DNA of 64,000 nt from Anaerolineales bacterium (GTDB lineage Bacteria > Chloroflexota > Anaerolineae > Anaerolineales > Villigracilaceae). Shown one piece after another: positions 39,238 to 48,465 of this stretch. The DNA lies in contig JAEURC010000022.1 of assembly GCA_016789025.1 (NCBI GenBank), positions 30,303-94,302 of the forward strand. The letters are read 5' to 3'. The notes beneath the pieces were generated by a model. The model was not told where the DNA came from. It did no database searches and worked only from the letters and a program-made list of their open reading frames with translations. Numbering within the stretch: the first letter of the stretch is position 1; each line of letters opens with the position of its first letter. The position numbers and the translations under genes were made by a program.

Positions 39238-40632
39238 TTAGACCATACCACGAAATTTTTCGCCCCATCCGGTGGCTTGCTCGAAGGCATACCCGGCGTT
39301 CAGCGTTTTCGCGTCGCCCCATGCGCGCGAGACGATCTGCAAGCCGATGGGAAGTCCGCTGGAGGTGAATCCGCAGGGGACGGAGAGCGCAGGCAGACCC
39401 GTGAGGTTGAACGGCGCGGTGAAGCGAGTCAGCCGCGCGGCTTGCTCCACCGCGTCGTGACCTTCGATGGTCGGCGCGGGGATGGGCGTGGTCGGCAGGA
39501 TCAACAAATCGTACGCTTCGAAGAACAACTCGAATCGTTTCTTCATTTCGGCTTGGGTCCGCCGCGCCAGCGCGTACTCGGTGGAGGTCGTCTTCGCACC
39601 ATCTTGCAACCTGCGGCGCACGTCTTCACCGAACCAATCAGGATGTTCCTTCAAGCGGTCGCGATGCACAGCCGCGCCGTCGGCTTGAGCCATGGTCTTG
39701 TTGGCAGACGCGGCGTCGCGCAACCAATCCATGCCGACCTCTTCGATGACGCACCCCATGCCCTCAAATACTTTTGCCGCATCGCGCGCGGTTTGCAACG
39801 CCTCGGGGTCTGCGCTTTCGATGTATTCGCCCACGGCAAACGCGATTCGCCTGCCCGCCATATCATCCGTCAAGTGACCGAGATAATCGCCGTTCAACAT
39901 TTTTATGGAGGCGGCGTCGAGGGCGTCGTACGACGAGATAGCCTGCAATAACAGCGCGGCATCTTTCACGCTTCGAGTCAGCGGACCGACGTGATCGAGG
40001 TTCCACGAAAGGGGGAACACGCCGCGTAGGCTGACGCGCCCATACGTGGGTTTGAACCCAACCACGCCGCATAATGAAGCGGGAATGCGGATCGAGCCGC
40101 CGGTATCGGTGCCGAGCGCGCCGAGCGCCATGCCGGTTGCCACCGCGATTGCCGAACCGCTCGAGGAGCCGCCCGGGATGCGGGTGAGATCGCGCGGGTT
40201 GCGGGCTGTGCCAAAATGGGGATTGTTCCCGGTCACGCCGAGCGCGATCTCGTGAGTGTTGGTCTTGCCGATGATGAATGCGCCGGCGGCTTTGAGTTTC
40301 TCCACCACGAAGGCGTCCTCATCGGGGATGTGGTCCGCGAAAAATTTTGAACCGGCGGTCGTACGTATCCCAGCCGTGTCGAACAGATCCTTGACGGCGA
40401 TGGGGATTCCGCGCAGAACATCCGCGTAGGTGGCGAGGGGAGTTGAGGCGGATATCATCGTGCTTGCCACACTGCGCGCGAAAGAATCCTGCACGGTGAT
40501 GAACGCGTTCAGTTTGGGGTTGAGTCGCTTGATATTATCGAGGCAGGCAGAAGCGAGGCGCGACGCGGTGAGTTTTTTATCCTGCATCAACTCGAGCGCG
40601 TCTTCGATTGTTTGCGCGGGGAGCGGGGTCAT
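39238..40632 (-). CDS. Amidase signature family protein (GatA-like)
   Basis: 464 residues. Catalytic Lys in IPIAVKDLFDTAG, Ser loop PGGSSSGSAIAVA, nucleophile region GTDTGGSIRIPASLCG; this is the Ser-cis-Ser-Lys triad of amidase signature enzymes. No gatB/gatC is nearby, so a stand-alone amidase is more likely than tRNA amidotransferase. The start could be 40641, but that ATG lies inside the -10 hexamer; the ATG at 40632 is 7 bases downstream of TATAAT and is preferred. It diverges from the next gene. Confidence 0.88.
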   Translation of the reverse strand: MTPLPAQTIEDALELMQDKKLTASRLASACLDNIKRLNPKLNAFITVQDSFARSVASTMISASTPLATYADVLRGIPIAVKDLFDTAGIRTTAGSKFFADHIPDEDAFVVEKLKAAGAFIIGKTNTHEIALGVTGNNPHFGTARNPRDLTRIPGGSSSGSAIAVATGMALGALGTDTGGSIRIPASLCGVVGFKPTYGRVSLRGVFPLSWNLDHVGPLTRSVKDAALLLQAISSYDALDAASIKMLNGDYLGHLTDDMAGRRIAFAVGEYIESADPEALQTARDAAKVFEGMGCVIEEVGMDWLRDAASANKTMAQADGAAVHRDRLKEHPDWFGEDVRRRLQDGAKTTSTEYALARRTQAEMKKRFELFFEAYDLLILPTTPIPAPTIEGHDAVEQAARLTRFTAPFNLTGLPALSVPCGFTSSGLPIGLQIVSRAWGDAKTLNAGYAFEQATGWGEKFRGMV

Positions 40633-40639
40633 GCCTTCC

Positions 40640-40647
40640 ATTATAAT
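40640..40647. promoter_or_regulatory. Symmetric ATTATAAT serving two divergent leaderless genes
   Basis: The 8-base palindrome gives TATAAT on both strands. On the plus strand it ends 6 bases before the ATG at 40654; on the minus strand 7 bases before the ATG at 40632. Neither gene has a usable Shine-Dalgarno. The two start codons are only 21 bases apart. Confidence 0.7.
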
Positions 40648-40653
40648 GAAAAC

Positions 40654-42231
40654 ATGCCGTATTCAATGGACAAAAAGTACTTGTGGTTCTTGCTCGCAAC
40701 TTCGCTGGCGGGCGCGTTGATCGCCGCGCTGGTGGCGTCGAGATATGGTCCCGGCGTTTCCGCCGATGGGACGAAATATCTGTCCATCGCGCAAAACTTG
40801 TTGGACGGCAAAGGCTTCTTCGATCACACCGGGCGTCCGTTGTTGTGGTGGCCCCCGTTGTATCCGCTGGAGATCGCGGGCGTGAGTCGCCTCGCGGGTC
40901 TCGATGTGCTGTTCGCCGCGGGCTGGCTCAACATTCTCACACTCGCCCTAAATATTTTTCTCAACGGCGCGTTGATCTATTACGCTTTTCCCGATAAACC
41001 GCTTCGTCAATATCTCAGCACCCTCTTCATCCTCGCGTCGGATATGGCGATCCGCATTCACGCCAACATCGCCTCCGAGCCGCTGTTCGTCACATTTTCG
41101 ATGATCTTCCTCTTCGCCAGCGCGGACTACGTGCAGACTCGTTCGCGCCACGCGTTGTGGTGGATGATAGCGATGTCGGCTCTTGCCCCCCTTCAACGTT
41201 ATCTTGGGGCGAGTCTCATTGCGGCGGGAGGCTGTTTCATCCTCTTCGCCCACCGCAGGGACATCCGGCGCGGCATCCGCGAATCGATTCTGTTCGGCGC
41301 GTTATCCCTGCTCCCCATCGCCGCGTGGATTTGGTTTCACAACATCGGTCAATATGATTCGTTCTGGGGCGTGAGCGGCTCGATCGTGAATCCGCTCGAA
41401 AACCTGCGCCTGTCGCTGGCGAAGATTCTGCATTGGTTCCTTCCGAGTCATCCGCTCTTGCAACCGCTCTTCGACAATCCGTGGATTGTGGTCGGCGTCA
41501 TTACAGTAATTCTCTTGTTGATCAACAAAAGAGAGAATTGGAAAACTTTCGTGCGGACGATGATGCAGCCCATTCCGCTCGTCTCGTGGGCGTTCTTCGT
41601 TTGGACGATCCTCGGTTTGATGTATTCCGTCACCACCGAAGACCACGTGGATCTGTTTTCGGATCGCTATTACGTGGGTCTGCTCGCGCTTGTGCTGGTG
41701 ATGATGTTCGTCGCTTTCGATTCGCTTGTCCTCCCTCATTTGAAATGGAATCAACTCGCGCTCAAAAGACTCGGCGCGGCGGTTTTCTTCCTCTGGCTGG
41801 CGGTTTACCCCGGCTGGAGCATGGTGAAATACGTTTCCGCTTCAATGGAAGATGGCGAGGCGAGCGGATACAACGTGTACAACAACCGCGCCTTCCACGA
41901 GAATCCGATCGTCAAGGCGATGCAAAGGATCGCGCTGGAAAATCCCAACGCCACGTTGTACAGCAACTACACCGACGGCGTCTGGTTCTTCACGCGCCGC
42001 GAGTCGCCGGTGATGCCGCGCTCGTTCACCATGGACTTGGACGAGATCAATCAAAACTACGCGGGTTGGCCCCACGACAAGCCCGGCTACATCATCTGGA
42101 TTCTGCCGAACAGCATCTATCGCAACGCCGTCCCGCCGAAATTGCTGGCAGAGATCGCAGACCTTGAGTTGGTTGTCAAGATCGAGGAGGGAGAGATTTA
42201 CCGGGTGAATAAAAAAGGAATGTCACCCTGA
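40654..42231 (+). CDS. GT39-like (GT-C) membrane glycosyltransferase
   Basis: 525 residues, about ten to twelve hydrophobic segments. After the first membrane helix comes GVSADGTKYLSIAQNLLDGKG with the Asp typical of GT-C folds, then FFDHTGRPLLWWPPLYPLE. It probably transfers a sugar from a polyprenyl-phosphate donor to a surface molecule. Thought to be leaderless. The last residues and stop codon lie inside a dispersed repeat (42222-42290). Confidence 0.8.
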   Translation: MPYSMDKKYLWFLLATSLAGALIAALVASRYGPGVSADGTKYLSIAQNLLDGKGFFDHTGRPLLWWPPLYPLEIAGVSRLAGLDVLFAAGWLNILTLALNIFLNGALIYYAFPDKPLRQYLSTLFILASDMAIRIHANIASEPLFVTFSMIFLFASADYVQTRSRHALWWMIAMSALAPLQRYLGASLIAAGGCFILFAHRRDIRRGIRESILFGALSLLPIAAWIWFHNIGQYDSFWGVSGSIVNPLENLRLSLAKILHWFLPSHPLLQPLFDNPWIVVGVITVILLLINKRENWKTFVRTMMQPIPLVSWAFFVWTILGLMYSVTTEDHVDLFSDRYYVGLLALVLVMMFVAFDSLVLPHLKWNQLALKRLGAAVFFLWLAVYPGWSMVKYVSASMEDGEASGYNVYNNRAFHENPIVKAMQRIALENPNATLYSNYTDGVWFFTRRESPVMPRSFTMDLDEINQNYAGWPHDKPGYIIWILPNSIYRNAVPPKLLAEIADLELVVKIEEGEIYRVNKKGMSP

Positions 42232-42290
42232 GCGAAAGCGAAGGGTCTCTTGTGCGGCGAGGAGATTCTTCGCTTCGCTCAGAATGACAT
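42222..42290. repeat. GTCACCCTGAGCG...GCTCAGAATGACA inverted repeat element
   Basis: Imperfect inverted repeat that supplies the stop codon of the upstream gene and separates it from convergent fhs. Same family as 18204-18289 and 39071-39153. Confidence 0.7.
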
Positions 42291-42295
42291 GAACT

Positions 42296-44275
42296 CTAGA
42301 ATAACCCCACCACTTTCCCGGTCTTCAAATCCAAATCCACATCGAAGAAGGCGGGGCGTGTCGGCAAGCCCGGCATCGTGCGCATATCGCCGAGGATGGG
42401 GTAGAGGAAGCCCGCGCCCACGCTCGCGCGGATCTCGCGCACCGTGATGCGGAATCCCGTCGGCGCGCCTTTCTTGCTGGCGTCGGTAGTGAACGAGAGA
42501 TGCGTCTTCGCCATGCAGATGGGAAGTTTGTCAAAGCCGAGGCGGGTGAAGCGCTCGATCTGTTCTTCGGCTTCGGGGGTGTAATCCACGCCGTCGGCGC
42601 GATAGAGTTTGACCGCGATATCCGCGATCTTGCTCTTGATGCTGTTCTCCAGCGGGTACAGGAATTGGAACTTGCTCGGCTTTTCCGCCGCTTTCACCAC
42701 CGCCTCCGCCAATTTCTTCGCGCCTTTGCCGCCATCTGCCCAGTGAGTCGAAACGACCGCATCCATCGCGCCCATTTTCAACGCGGCATCGCGGATGAGT
42801 TCCACTTCGGCTTGGGTATCCGTTGCGAATGAGTTGACCGCCACGACAACCTCCACGCCGAACTTGCGCGCGTTCTCGATGTGACGTTCGAGGTTCGGCA
42901 GACCGGCGCGGAGCAGATCGAGATTCTCGTCGGTGTATTCAGTTGGGAGCGGTTTGCCCGCCACCACTTTCGGTCCGCCGCCGTGCATCTTCAATGCGCG
43001 GACGGTGGTGACCATCACCACCACATGCGGGGTCAAGCCCGAGTAGCGGCACTTGATGTTGAAGAATTTTTCCATGCCGATGTCCGCGCCGAAACCGGCT
43101 TCGGTGCAGACAAAACCATCCTTGCCGACGAGTTTGAGCGCGATCTTGTCGGCGATGATGGAGCTGTTGCCATGGGCGATGTTGGCGAAAGGTCCGGCGT
43201 GAACCGTGGCGGGGTTGCCTTCGAGCGTCTGCATCAGGTTCGGCTTGATCGCGTCTTTCATCAGCACGGTGACCGCGCCCGCCACGCCGAGGTCTTCCAC
43301 CGTGACGGCTTCGCCTCGCTTGTTCGTGGCGACGACCATCTTGCCGAAGCGTTCGCGCATATCTTTGACGCTCGTCGTCAGCGCGAGGATCGCCATGATC
43401 TCCGAAGCGACCGTGATGTCGTAGCCGGAGCGGTGTTCGAATCCCGCTTCGTCTTTGCCGAGTCCCACTTGAATTTCGCGCAGGAAGCGGTCATTGACGT
43501 CCAGCACGCGCCGCCACGTGATGGTGGCTTCGTCGATGTCGAGCCGCGCAAAGCGACTGCGTTCTTCGGGCGTGAGATCGTTGGGATTGGTTTTGTTAAT
43601 GCCGAGTTTTTTCACGCGGCGCAGCATGGTGGGCGAGAATTTGCGGTTGCCTTTTTTGTCCATCGGGCAGAGCGCGTTGAATAACTTTTCATCGTCTTGT
43701 TGTTTTTCGTGCATCACGCGCACATCGAGCGCTGCCGCGACGAGGTTATGCGAGGCTGTGATGGCGTGAATGTCGCCGGTGAGATGCAGGTTGAAATCTT
43801 CCATCGGGATCACTTGCGAATATCCGCCGCCAGCCGCGCCGCCTTTGATACCGAAGATGGGTCCCTGCGAGGGCTGGCGGATGGCGGCAACCGATTTTTT
43901 GCCGAGGTGCGCGCCCAACGCCTGCGATAAGCCCACTGTGGTGGTGCTTTTCCCTTCGCCGAGCGGGGTCGGCGTGATGGCGGTGACAACAACGTATTTG
44001 CCGTTGGGTTTGTCTTTGAGGCGGTCAAGGATTTCGAGTTTGATCTTGGCTTTGAACGGACCGTATAGCTCTAACTCGTTCTCGCGGATTCCCAACTCTT
44101 TCGCCACTTGCAGGATCGGTTTGACCGTTGCCGCCTGCGCGATCTCAATATTGGAAGGGACCGGTCGAAGTAATTTCAATTTGGTTGGCTTGAACGCGGG
44201 CGCTTTCTTCGCCGCTTTGGCTTTCCGAACAGGTTTTTTGGTTGATTTCTTCCCTTTGCTGGACTTTGTCGCCAT
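42296..44275 (-). CDS. fhs: Formate-tetrahydrofolate ligase, long form
   Basis: 659 residues; converts formate, THF and ATP to 10-formyl-THF. Nucleotide loop [34 protein letters not shown], and [15 protein letters not shown] are intact. It is longer than common bacterial enzymes (~556 residues): it has [36 protein letters not shown] as in eukaryotic C1-THF synthases. The first ~35 residues are Lys/Ala/Pro-rich ([19 protein letters not shown]), unusual for the family. GAGGAG precedes the start. Confidence 0.95.
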   Translation of the reverse strand: MATKSSKGKKSTKKPVRKAKAAKKAPAFKPTKLKLLRPVPSNIEIAQAATVKPILQVAKELGIRENELELYGPFKAKIKLEILDRLKDKPNGKYVVVTAITPTPLGEGKSTTTVGLSQALGAHLGKKSVAAIRQPSQGPIFGIKGGAAGGGYSQVIPMEDFNLHLTGDIHAITASHNLVAAALDVRVMHEKQQDDEKLFNALCPMDKKGNRKFSPTMLRRVKKLGINKTNPNDLTPEERSRFARLDIDEATITWRRVLDVNDRFLREIQVGLGKDEAGFEHRSGYDITVASEIMAILALTTSVKDMRERFGKMVVATNKRGEAVTVEDLGVAGAVTVLMKDAIKPNLMQTLEGNPATVHAGPFANIAHGNSSIIADKIALKLVGKDGFVCTEAGFGADIGMEKFFNIKCRYSGLTPHVVVMVTTVRALKMHGGGPKVVAGKPLPTEYTDENLDLLRAGLPNLERHIENARKFGVEVVVAVNSFATDTQAEVELIRDAALKMGAMDAVVSTHWADGGKGAKKLAEAVVKAAEKPSKFQFLYPLENSIKSKIADIAVKLYRADGVDYTPEAEEQIERFTRLGFDKLPICMAKTHLSFTTDASKKGAPTGFRITVREIRASVGAGFLYPILGDMRTMPGLPTRPAFFDVDLDLKTGKVVGLF

Positions 44276-44329
44276 GTAGTTGCTCCTCTAAAACATATGT
44301 GGTTACTGCGTTTTCAATTATCAGTACTT

Positions 44330-44404
44330 CACGAAAGCGCGTATTTGGCGCTCTCTACCGCCAGGTTTGCGCTAGAGAGCGCAACCTACGCGGGCTTTCT
44401 CGTG
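44330..44404. repeat. 75-bp nested hairpin element
   Basis: Outer arms CACGAAAGCGCG / CGGGCTTTCTCGTG (imperfect) and inner GGCGCTCTCT / AGAGAGCGC. Fills most of the 230-base fhs-IPK gap. Confidence 0.7.
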
Positions 44405-44506
44405 ATCTCCTGATTATCAAAACTTTTCCGATTTTTGGCAATAGTGAATTGTCACAGGCTTTGCGGAGAGGTATCACTCCCATGCTTTGCCTCCACTTTC
44501 CACTTT

Positions 44507-45346
44507 CTACGAACTTATCACCGTTCCCAACGTTTCGCCTCCCAACGCTCTCACCAAATTCCCCGGCTCGTCGCTGGAAAAAATCTGTACGGAGAGGTTC
44601 GGGTGTTTCTCCACGAGTTCGAGCATCTGCTTCACTTTCGACTCCATGCCGCCGGTCACATCTGCCGCCGCAGACTTGCCGACGCCCGATTTGATTTCGC
44701 TGAATGAAGCGGGCGTAATTCTCTCCACTTTGCGCGTGCGAGCGGGAAAGTCCTCCCACACAGCGGCTTCTAACCCCGCGAGCAGGATTCGATCCGGGTG
44801 CAGGGCGTTGGCAAGATACATGAACAAGTCTTCCGTCGAAAGGATCGTGCCCCCGCGCACCTCATCGAAGATGGTATCGCCGAACACAACCGGGAGGATA
44901 TCTGCCGCGAGAGCCATGCGGATCGGGGTCGTATCCCAGACAGACACTTGCCCATTGCTTGAGATCACGCTGGATGAGGGCGGCAGGGAAATCGCGCGCA
45001 CATCCGCTTTGTGAAAGGCCTCCATCACGAATCGATTCAACGTGGACGCCTGATACCACACCTCGGCAAAACCCTTCCAGTAACTGTCCTGCGTATCGTC
45101 GCGCTGGCGGTAGACCAATGGCGTGGCGCGCGGCGGGAGTCCATCGCGCGTCTTGTATTCGCTCGCGGGCACGTGGCCGAAAGAGCCGGCGCCGTGTCCC
45201 ACCAGCACGCGCAGATCGGGGTGGGTTTGAAGCGCGGTTTTGATCTGCAAGGCGAGATCGTCCATCACATCCAGCAGGGGAGTATAAGGTTTTGTTTTGT
45301 CCGTAATCAACGAGCCGCCGAGCTTGAGGAAGACGAGTTCTTTCAT
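44507..45346 (-). CDS. Isopentenyl phosphate kinase
   Basis: 279-residue amino-acid-kinase-fold enzyme phosphorylating isopentenyl phosphate to isopentenyl diphosphate. Motifs FLKLGGSLITDKTKPYT, GHGAGSFGH (the His that defines IPKs), VVFGDTIFD, GGTILSTEDLFMYLAN and DVTGGMESKV. IPKs are known from archaea, plants and Chloroflexota, where they are part of an alternative mevalonate route. Start at 45346; a TACAAT box 6 bases before it predicts a leaderless message. No other mevalonate gene is in the window. Confidence 0.9.
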   Translation of the reverse strand: MKELVFLKLGGSLITDKTKPYTPLLDVMDDLALQIKTALQTHPDLRVLVGHGAGSFGHVPASEYKTRDGLPPRATPLVYRQRDDTQDSYWKGFAEVWYQASTLNRFVMEAFHKADVRAISLPPSSSVISSNGQVSVWDTTPIRMALAADILPVVFGDTIFDEVRGGTILSTEDLFMYLANALHPDRILLAGLEAAVWEDFPARTRKVERITPASFSEIKSGVGKSAAADVTGGMESKVKQMLELVEKHPNLSVQIFSSDEPGNLVRALGGETLGTVISS

Positions 45347-45416
45347 GCGGCTATTGTACAGGAGGTGACAGTCACTTCGCAAGTGACTGTCACCTGCCAG
45401 AATCAGGCGTTATAAT
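45347..45416. promoter_or_regulatory. Divergent promoter pair around a 33-bp palindrome
   Basis: Minus strand: -35 TTGCGA (45382-45377), -10 TACAAT (45358-45353), ATG at 45346. Plus strand: candidate -35 CTGTCA (45387-45392), -10 TATAAT (45411-45416), ATG at 45426. Both -35 boxes lie in the palindrome, so one protein or the repeat itself could affect both genes. Confidence 0.5.
45363..45395. repeat. AGGTGACAGTCACTT-CGC-AAGTGACTGTCACCT palindrome
   Basis: Perfect 15-bp inverted repeat. The same arms occur in the opposite order at 51107-51139. Confidence 0.85.
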
Positions 45417-45425
45417 CTTCGCCTT

Positions 45426-46565
45426 ATGAACGCGGGCTTGTTCGTCATCCTTCTCGTTTTGTTCTTTGCCATTGCGGCATTGCTTGCGGCGCGCGTGGGC
45501 ATTCGCTCGATTCAAACGGCTCGCACCATGGTGTTCTATCGCAAACGCCAATCGTATATGCGCTATGGTCGGCAATGGCTCATGGTAGCGTTGATAGCGT
45601 TGGTTGCCAGCGGCGCTTCAGCATTGTTTGGAAGACCCATTGCGAATCAAATTTTTCCTCCCTCGCCCACGCCCTCGGCAACAAACACCGCCACCGCACT
45701 GCCGACGATCACCCCGCTCCCAACCCAGACCGCGACGAACTCCCCAACCGCCACAGTCACTGCGACTCCGTCGCCGAGTCACACGCCCAGTGTAACTGCT
45801 TCAGCCACCGACACGTTTACCCCCTCCTCAACCTCCTCGCCTGCCGCAACCGTCACCCTCGCGCCCTCCTCAACCTCCACACTCACTGCCACGCGCACGC
45901 CGCGCCCGACATGGACTTCCACGTTCACGCGTACGCCGCGCCCAACAATCGCGCCGACTCAAACACGCACGCCTCGACCAACCGCCACGTTCACATCCAC
46001 CTCCACAATAACCAACACGCCGATTCCATCAGCCACATTCACCTCTTCGCGGACGCCGATCCCCACTTCAACCGTCAAGCCGAGTGAGACGCCGCATCCC
46101 ACCGATACGCGCCAACCCACGAAAACAACCACATTCACGCCGACCATCACCTCTACGCCGACCTTGACCTTTACACCGACGCCGACCTTTACGGCAACAG
46201 CGACTCAAACTTCAACATCGACTTTTACGCCGAGCGTTACACCCTCGCTTACCGCGACCCGCACGCCCCGCCCAACATGGACATCCACATTTACCCGCAC
46301 GCCGCGACCAACCTCTACCAACACGTCGACTGCGACCTTCACGCCGAGCCAAACCGCGAGTTCAACGCCGACTCAAACCTTCACGCCGAGTCTCACGCCA
46401 ACTTTAACCGCCACCCGCACACCGCGCCCAACATCGACCTCGACATTCACACGCACGCCACGACCGACCCAAACGGCAACGATCACTCGCACCCCATCGA
46501 TGACACCCTCCCGCACGCGTACCCCAACACGCACCCCAACATCAACTCGACGTTCAAGCCCATAG
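45426..46565 (+). CDS. Membrane protein with long Thr/Pro-rich tail
   Basis: 379 residues. Two N-terminal membrane segments (VILLVLFFAIAALLAARVGI and LMVALIALVASGASALF) with a basic YRKRQSYMRYGRQW between them, then ~290 residues of Thr/Pro/Ser repeats (TPTPSATNTATALP, TRTPRPTWTSTFTRTPRP). The tail probably spans or decorates the envelope and may be O-glycosylated. Paralogue of the next gene (shared PxSPTxT junction and membrane topology). -10 TATAAT 9 bases before the ATG. Confidence 0.8.
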   Translation: MNAGLFVILLVLFFAIAALLAARVGIRSIQTARTMVFYRKRQSYMRYGRQWLMVALIALVASGASALFGRPIANQIFPPSPTPSATNTATALPTITPLPTQTATNSPTATVTATPSPSHTPSVTASATDTFTPSSTSSPAATVTLAPSSTSTLTATRTPRPTWTSTFTRTPRPTIAPTQTRTPRPTATFTSTSTITNTPIPSATFTSSRTPIPTSTVKPSETPHPTDTRQPTKTTTFTPTITSTPTLTFTPTPTFTATATQTSTSTFTPSVTPSLTATRTPRPTWTSTFTRTPRPTSTNTSTATFTPSQTASSTPTQTFTPSLTPTLTATRTPRPTSTSTFTRTPRPTQTATITRTPSMTPSRTRTPTRTPTSTRRSSP

Positions 46566-46612
46566 TTACGCCGGCGTCCGTAATTTACCCCTCATCCTTA
46601 TTTCTCCCCTCC

Positions 46613-46628
46613 TGCTATAATCTTTTCC
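46613..46628 (+). promoter_or_regulatory. Extended -10 of leaderless membrane-protein gene
   Basis: TGCTATAAT (46613-46621), an extended -10, ends 7 bases before the ATG at 46629. No Shine-Dalgarno. Confidence 0.6.
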
Positions 46629-47489
46629 ATGGACATCCGCGCGGGAATCATCGCCGCCGTTTTCTTCCTCTTCATCGGCGCGTTCGTTGTTATGCGTTCC
46701 GGATTGCGCGCATTCATCTCTGCGCGAAAACTTTCGTTTTACCGCATCAAGGTCAAGCGGCAACGCGGCGGATTGATCACCTTCGTATTCGGAGTGTTGA
46801 CGCTCGCGCTTGCCATTTGGCTGTCTGTGTTTGGCGAACCTGTGGCGTACCGGTATTTTCCTCCCTCGCCGACCATCACTCTTTCACCGACCATCACTCT
46901 ATCGCCCACCATTACACTGTCGCCGACCATCACGCTTTCGCCCACTATTACCAACACCCCATCCGTTACCGACACGCCCACCATCACGCCGACCCCATTC
47001 ATTCCGCTTGCCATCGAAGCATTGTTCGAAAGCGTGGTCACGCCAAATCCGAACGCGGTCTTTAGCCCATTGCAATTCACCGAAAACTGTTCCAACTTTG
47101 TCGAGTTCGAAGCGGCGGCGGTCTTTCAAACCCCGGTCGATTACATGTGCGCGGTATTCACCTACGCCGAAATGATCCCCGGCTCGCAATGGACCGCGCT
47201 CTGGTTGCGCAACGGCCAACTCGTGCATTACGAAACCATCCCCTGGGACGGCGAGACCGGCGGCTACGGCTTCACCGAATGGCAGGCGCCTCCCGATCAG
47301 TTTTTGCCCGGCGCGTACGAAGTGCAAATCTTTGTCGGACTCGACTATAAAGTTGTCGGTCAATTCGTTATACAAGGCGACGCGCCAACCGCGGCTCCCA
47401 CCCCGAGTGCAACTGCCTCGCCCTCCCCGGCGGGAACCTCACCCCCGGCATCGCTCCCCGTTAGTACCGCAGTGACCGGAACACCATGA
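46629..47489 (+). CDS. Membrane protein with SPTITL repeats and a globular domain
   Basis: 286 residues. Two N-terminal membrane segments and basic loop like the preceding paralogue, then five SPTITL repeats, then a ~130-residue extracytoplasmic domain (NCSNFVEFEAAAVFQTPV, WTALWLRNGQLVHYETIPWD, GAYEVQIFVGL) and a Pro/Ala/Ser tail. The globular part looks like an Ig-like or lipocalin-like beta domain of unknown role. Predicted leaderless. Confidence 0.8.
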   Translation: MDIRAGIIAAVFFLFIGAFVVMRSGLRAFISARKLSFYRIKVKRQRGGLITFVFGVLTLALAIWLSVFGEPVAYRYFPPSPTITLSPTITLSPTITLSPTITLSPTITNTPSVTDTPTITPTPFIPLAIEALFESVVTPNPNAVFSPLQFTENCSNFVEFEAAAVFQTPVDYMCAVFTYAEMIPGSQWTALWLRNGQLVHYETIPWDGETGGYGFTEWQAPPDQFLPGAYEVQIFVGLDYKVVGQFVIQGDAPTAAPTPSATASPSPAGTSPPASLPVSTAVTGTP

Positions 47490-47505
47490 CGCAAAGGAAA
47501 CTATC

Positions 47506-47994
47506 ATGCCCCAAAAATCCTTCCAGGAATATTATCCCGAATCCTACGCCCACTGCTACGGATGCGGCACCCTCAACGAACACGGACATCACATCCAAAG
47601 TTATTGGGAGGGCGACGAATCTGTTTGCCACTTCATGCCCAAGCCATATCACATCGCGATACCGGGCTACGTCTACGGCGGATTGCTCGCCTCGCTCATT
47701 GACTGTCACGGCACCGGCACCGCTGCCGCCGCGCTCTACAACGCCGCAAAAGAACAAGACCCGAACGCCGATCCTAATACGCGGACTCTCACCGCCTCCC
47801 TGCACGTGGATTATCTCAAACCGACGCCGTTGGGTATCGAACTCGAAGTGCGCGGCAAAGTGAAAGAACTCAAAGGGCGCAAAGTCGTCGTCGAAGAGTG
47901 GCTCATGGCAAACGGCGTCATCACCGTGCGCGGAGAGGTGATCGCGGTGCAGGTTCCTGAGTCGCTGGTGGAGGAGTTGTTGAAGGGAAAATAA
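47506..47994 (+). CDS. PaaI-type hotdog thioesterase
   Basis: 162 residues. Hotdog motifs CYGCGTLNEHGHHIQ, PGYVYGGLLASLIDCHGTGTAA and TASLHVDYLKPTPLG fit PaaI/YbgC-like acyl-CoA thioesterases. Substrate unknown. AAGGAAACTATC precedes the ATG. A repeat element follows directly. Confidence 0.87.
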   Translation: MPQKSFQEYYPESYAHCYGCGTLNEHGHHIQSYWEGDESVCHFMPKPYHIAIPGYVYGGLLASLIDCHGTGTAAAALYNAAKEQDPNADPNTRTLTASLHVDYLKPTPLGIELEVRGKVKELKGRKVVVEEWLMANGVITVRGEVIAVQVPESLVEELLKGK

Positions 47995-47997
47995 CCT

Positions 47998-48085
47998 CGT
48001 CATTGCGAGACTGCGGAGCAGTCGAAGCAATCCCCAACTGGACTAGGAGATTGCTTCGTCGCAACGAACGCTCCTCGCAAAGACA
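47998..48085. repeat. CGTCATTGCGAG element (short relative)
   Basis: Begins with the same CGTCATTGCGAG as 18341-18486 and ends with CTCGCAAAGACA, a diverged inverse of it. Contains GAAGCAATCCCC and GGAGATTGCTTCG. Confidence 0.65.
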
Positions 48086-48138
48086 TATTTTTGGGCTTTC
48101 AGCGTATAATTTGGCTATCGAGTTCGAGAGGTAGGAGA

Positions 48139-48465
48139 ATGACCTCCAAATTTGCCCTCGTCATCGCGAATACGGAATACCAAGATGCGAGTTTCGCAAA
48201 ACTGACCGCGCCCGGCAGGGACGCGGAAGAGTTTGCACAAGTCTTGCGCGACCTTGCCGCGTTCGACGAGGTACAGGTTCTGCTCAACGAAGGCGAAGGG
48301 AAGACGCGTCGTTCGATTGCGCGGTTCTTCGCCGAACGCAAGCGCGACGATCTGCTGTTGCTTTATTTTTCAGGTCATGGGGTGCGGAACGATATGGGGC
48401 AATTATTTCTTGCGGCACACGACACGGAAATCAATATTAGACCTCTTGCAAAAGTCAATTTGTAA
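48139..48465 (+). pseudogene. Caspase-like/FGE-fold protein, 5' part cut by an IS
   Basis: Codons 1-100 (48139-48438) encode the first half of a caspase-like (C14, metacaspase-type) domain: FALVIANTEYQDASFAKL and LLLLYFSGHGVRNDMG with catalytic His at residue 80. After 48438 the frame runs into an IS and stops at 48465. The rest of the gene lies at 49308-51029. TATAAT at 48105 and GGTAGGAG before the ATG are intact, so a truncated protein without the catalytic Cys could still be made. Confidence 0.88.

Noticed and set aside
46870..46960. Short periodic repeats resembling a CRISPR or minisatellite
   Set aside because: They are in-frame SPTITL codons of a membrane protein; there are no unique spacers.
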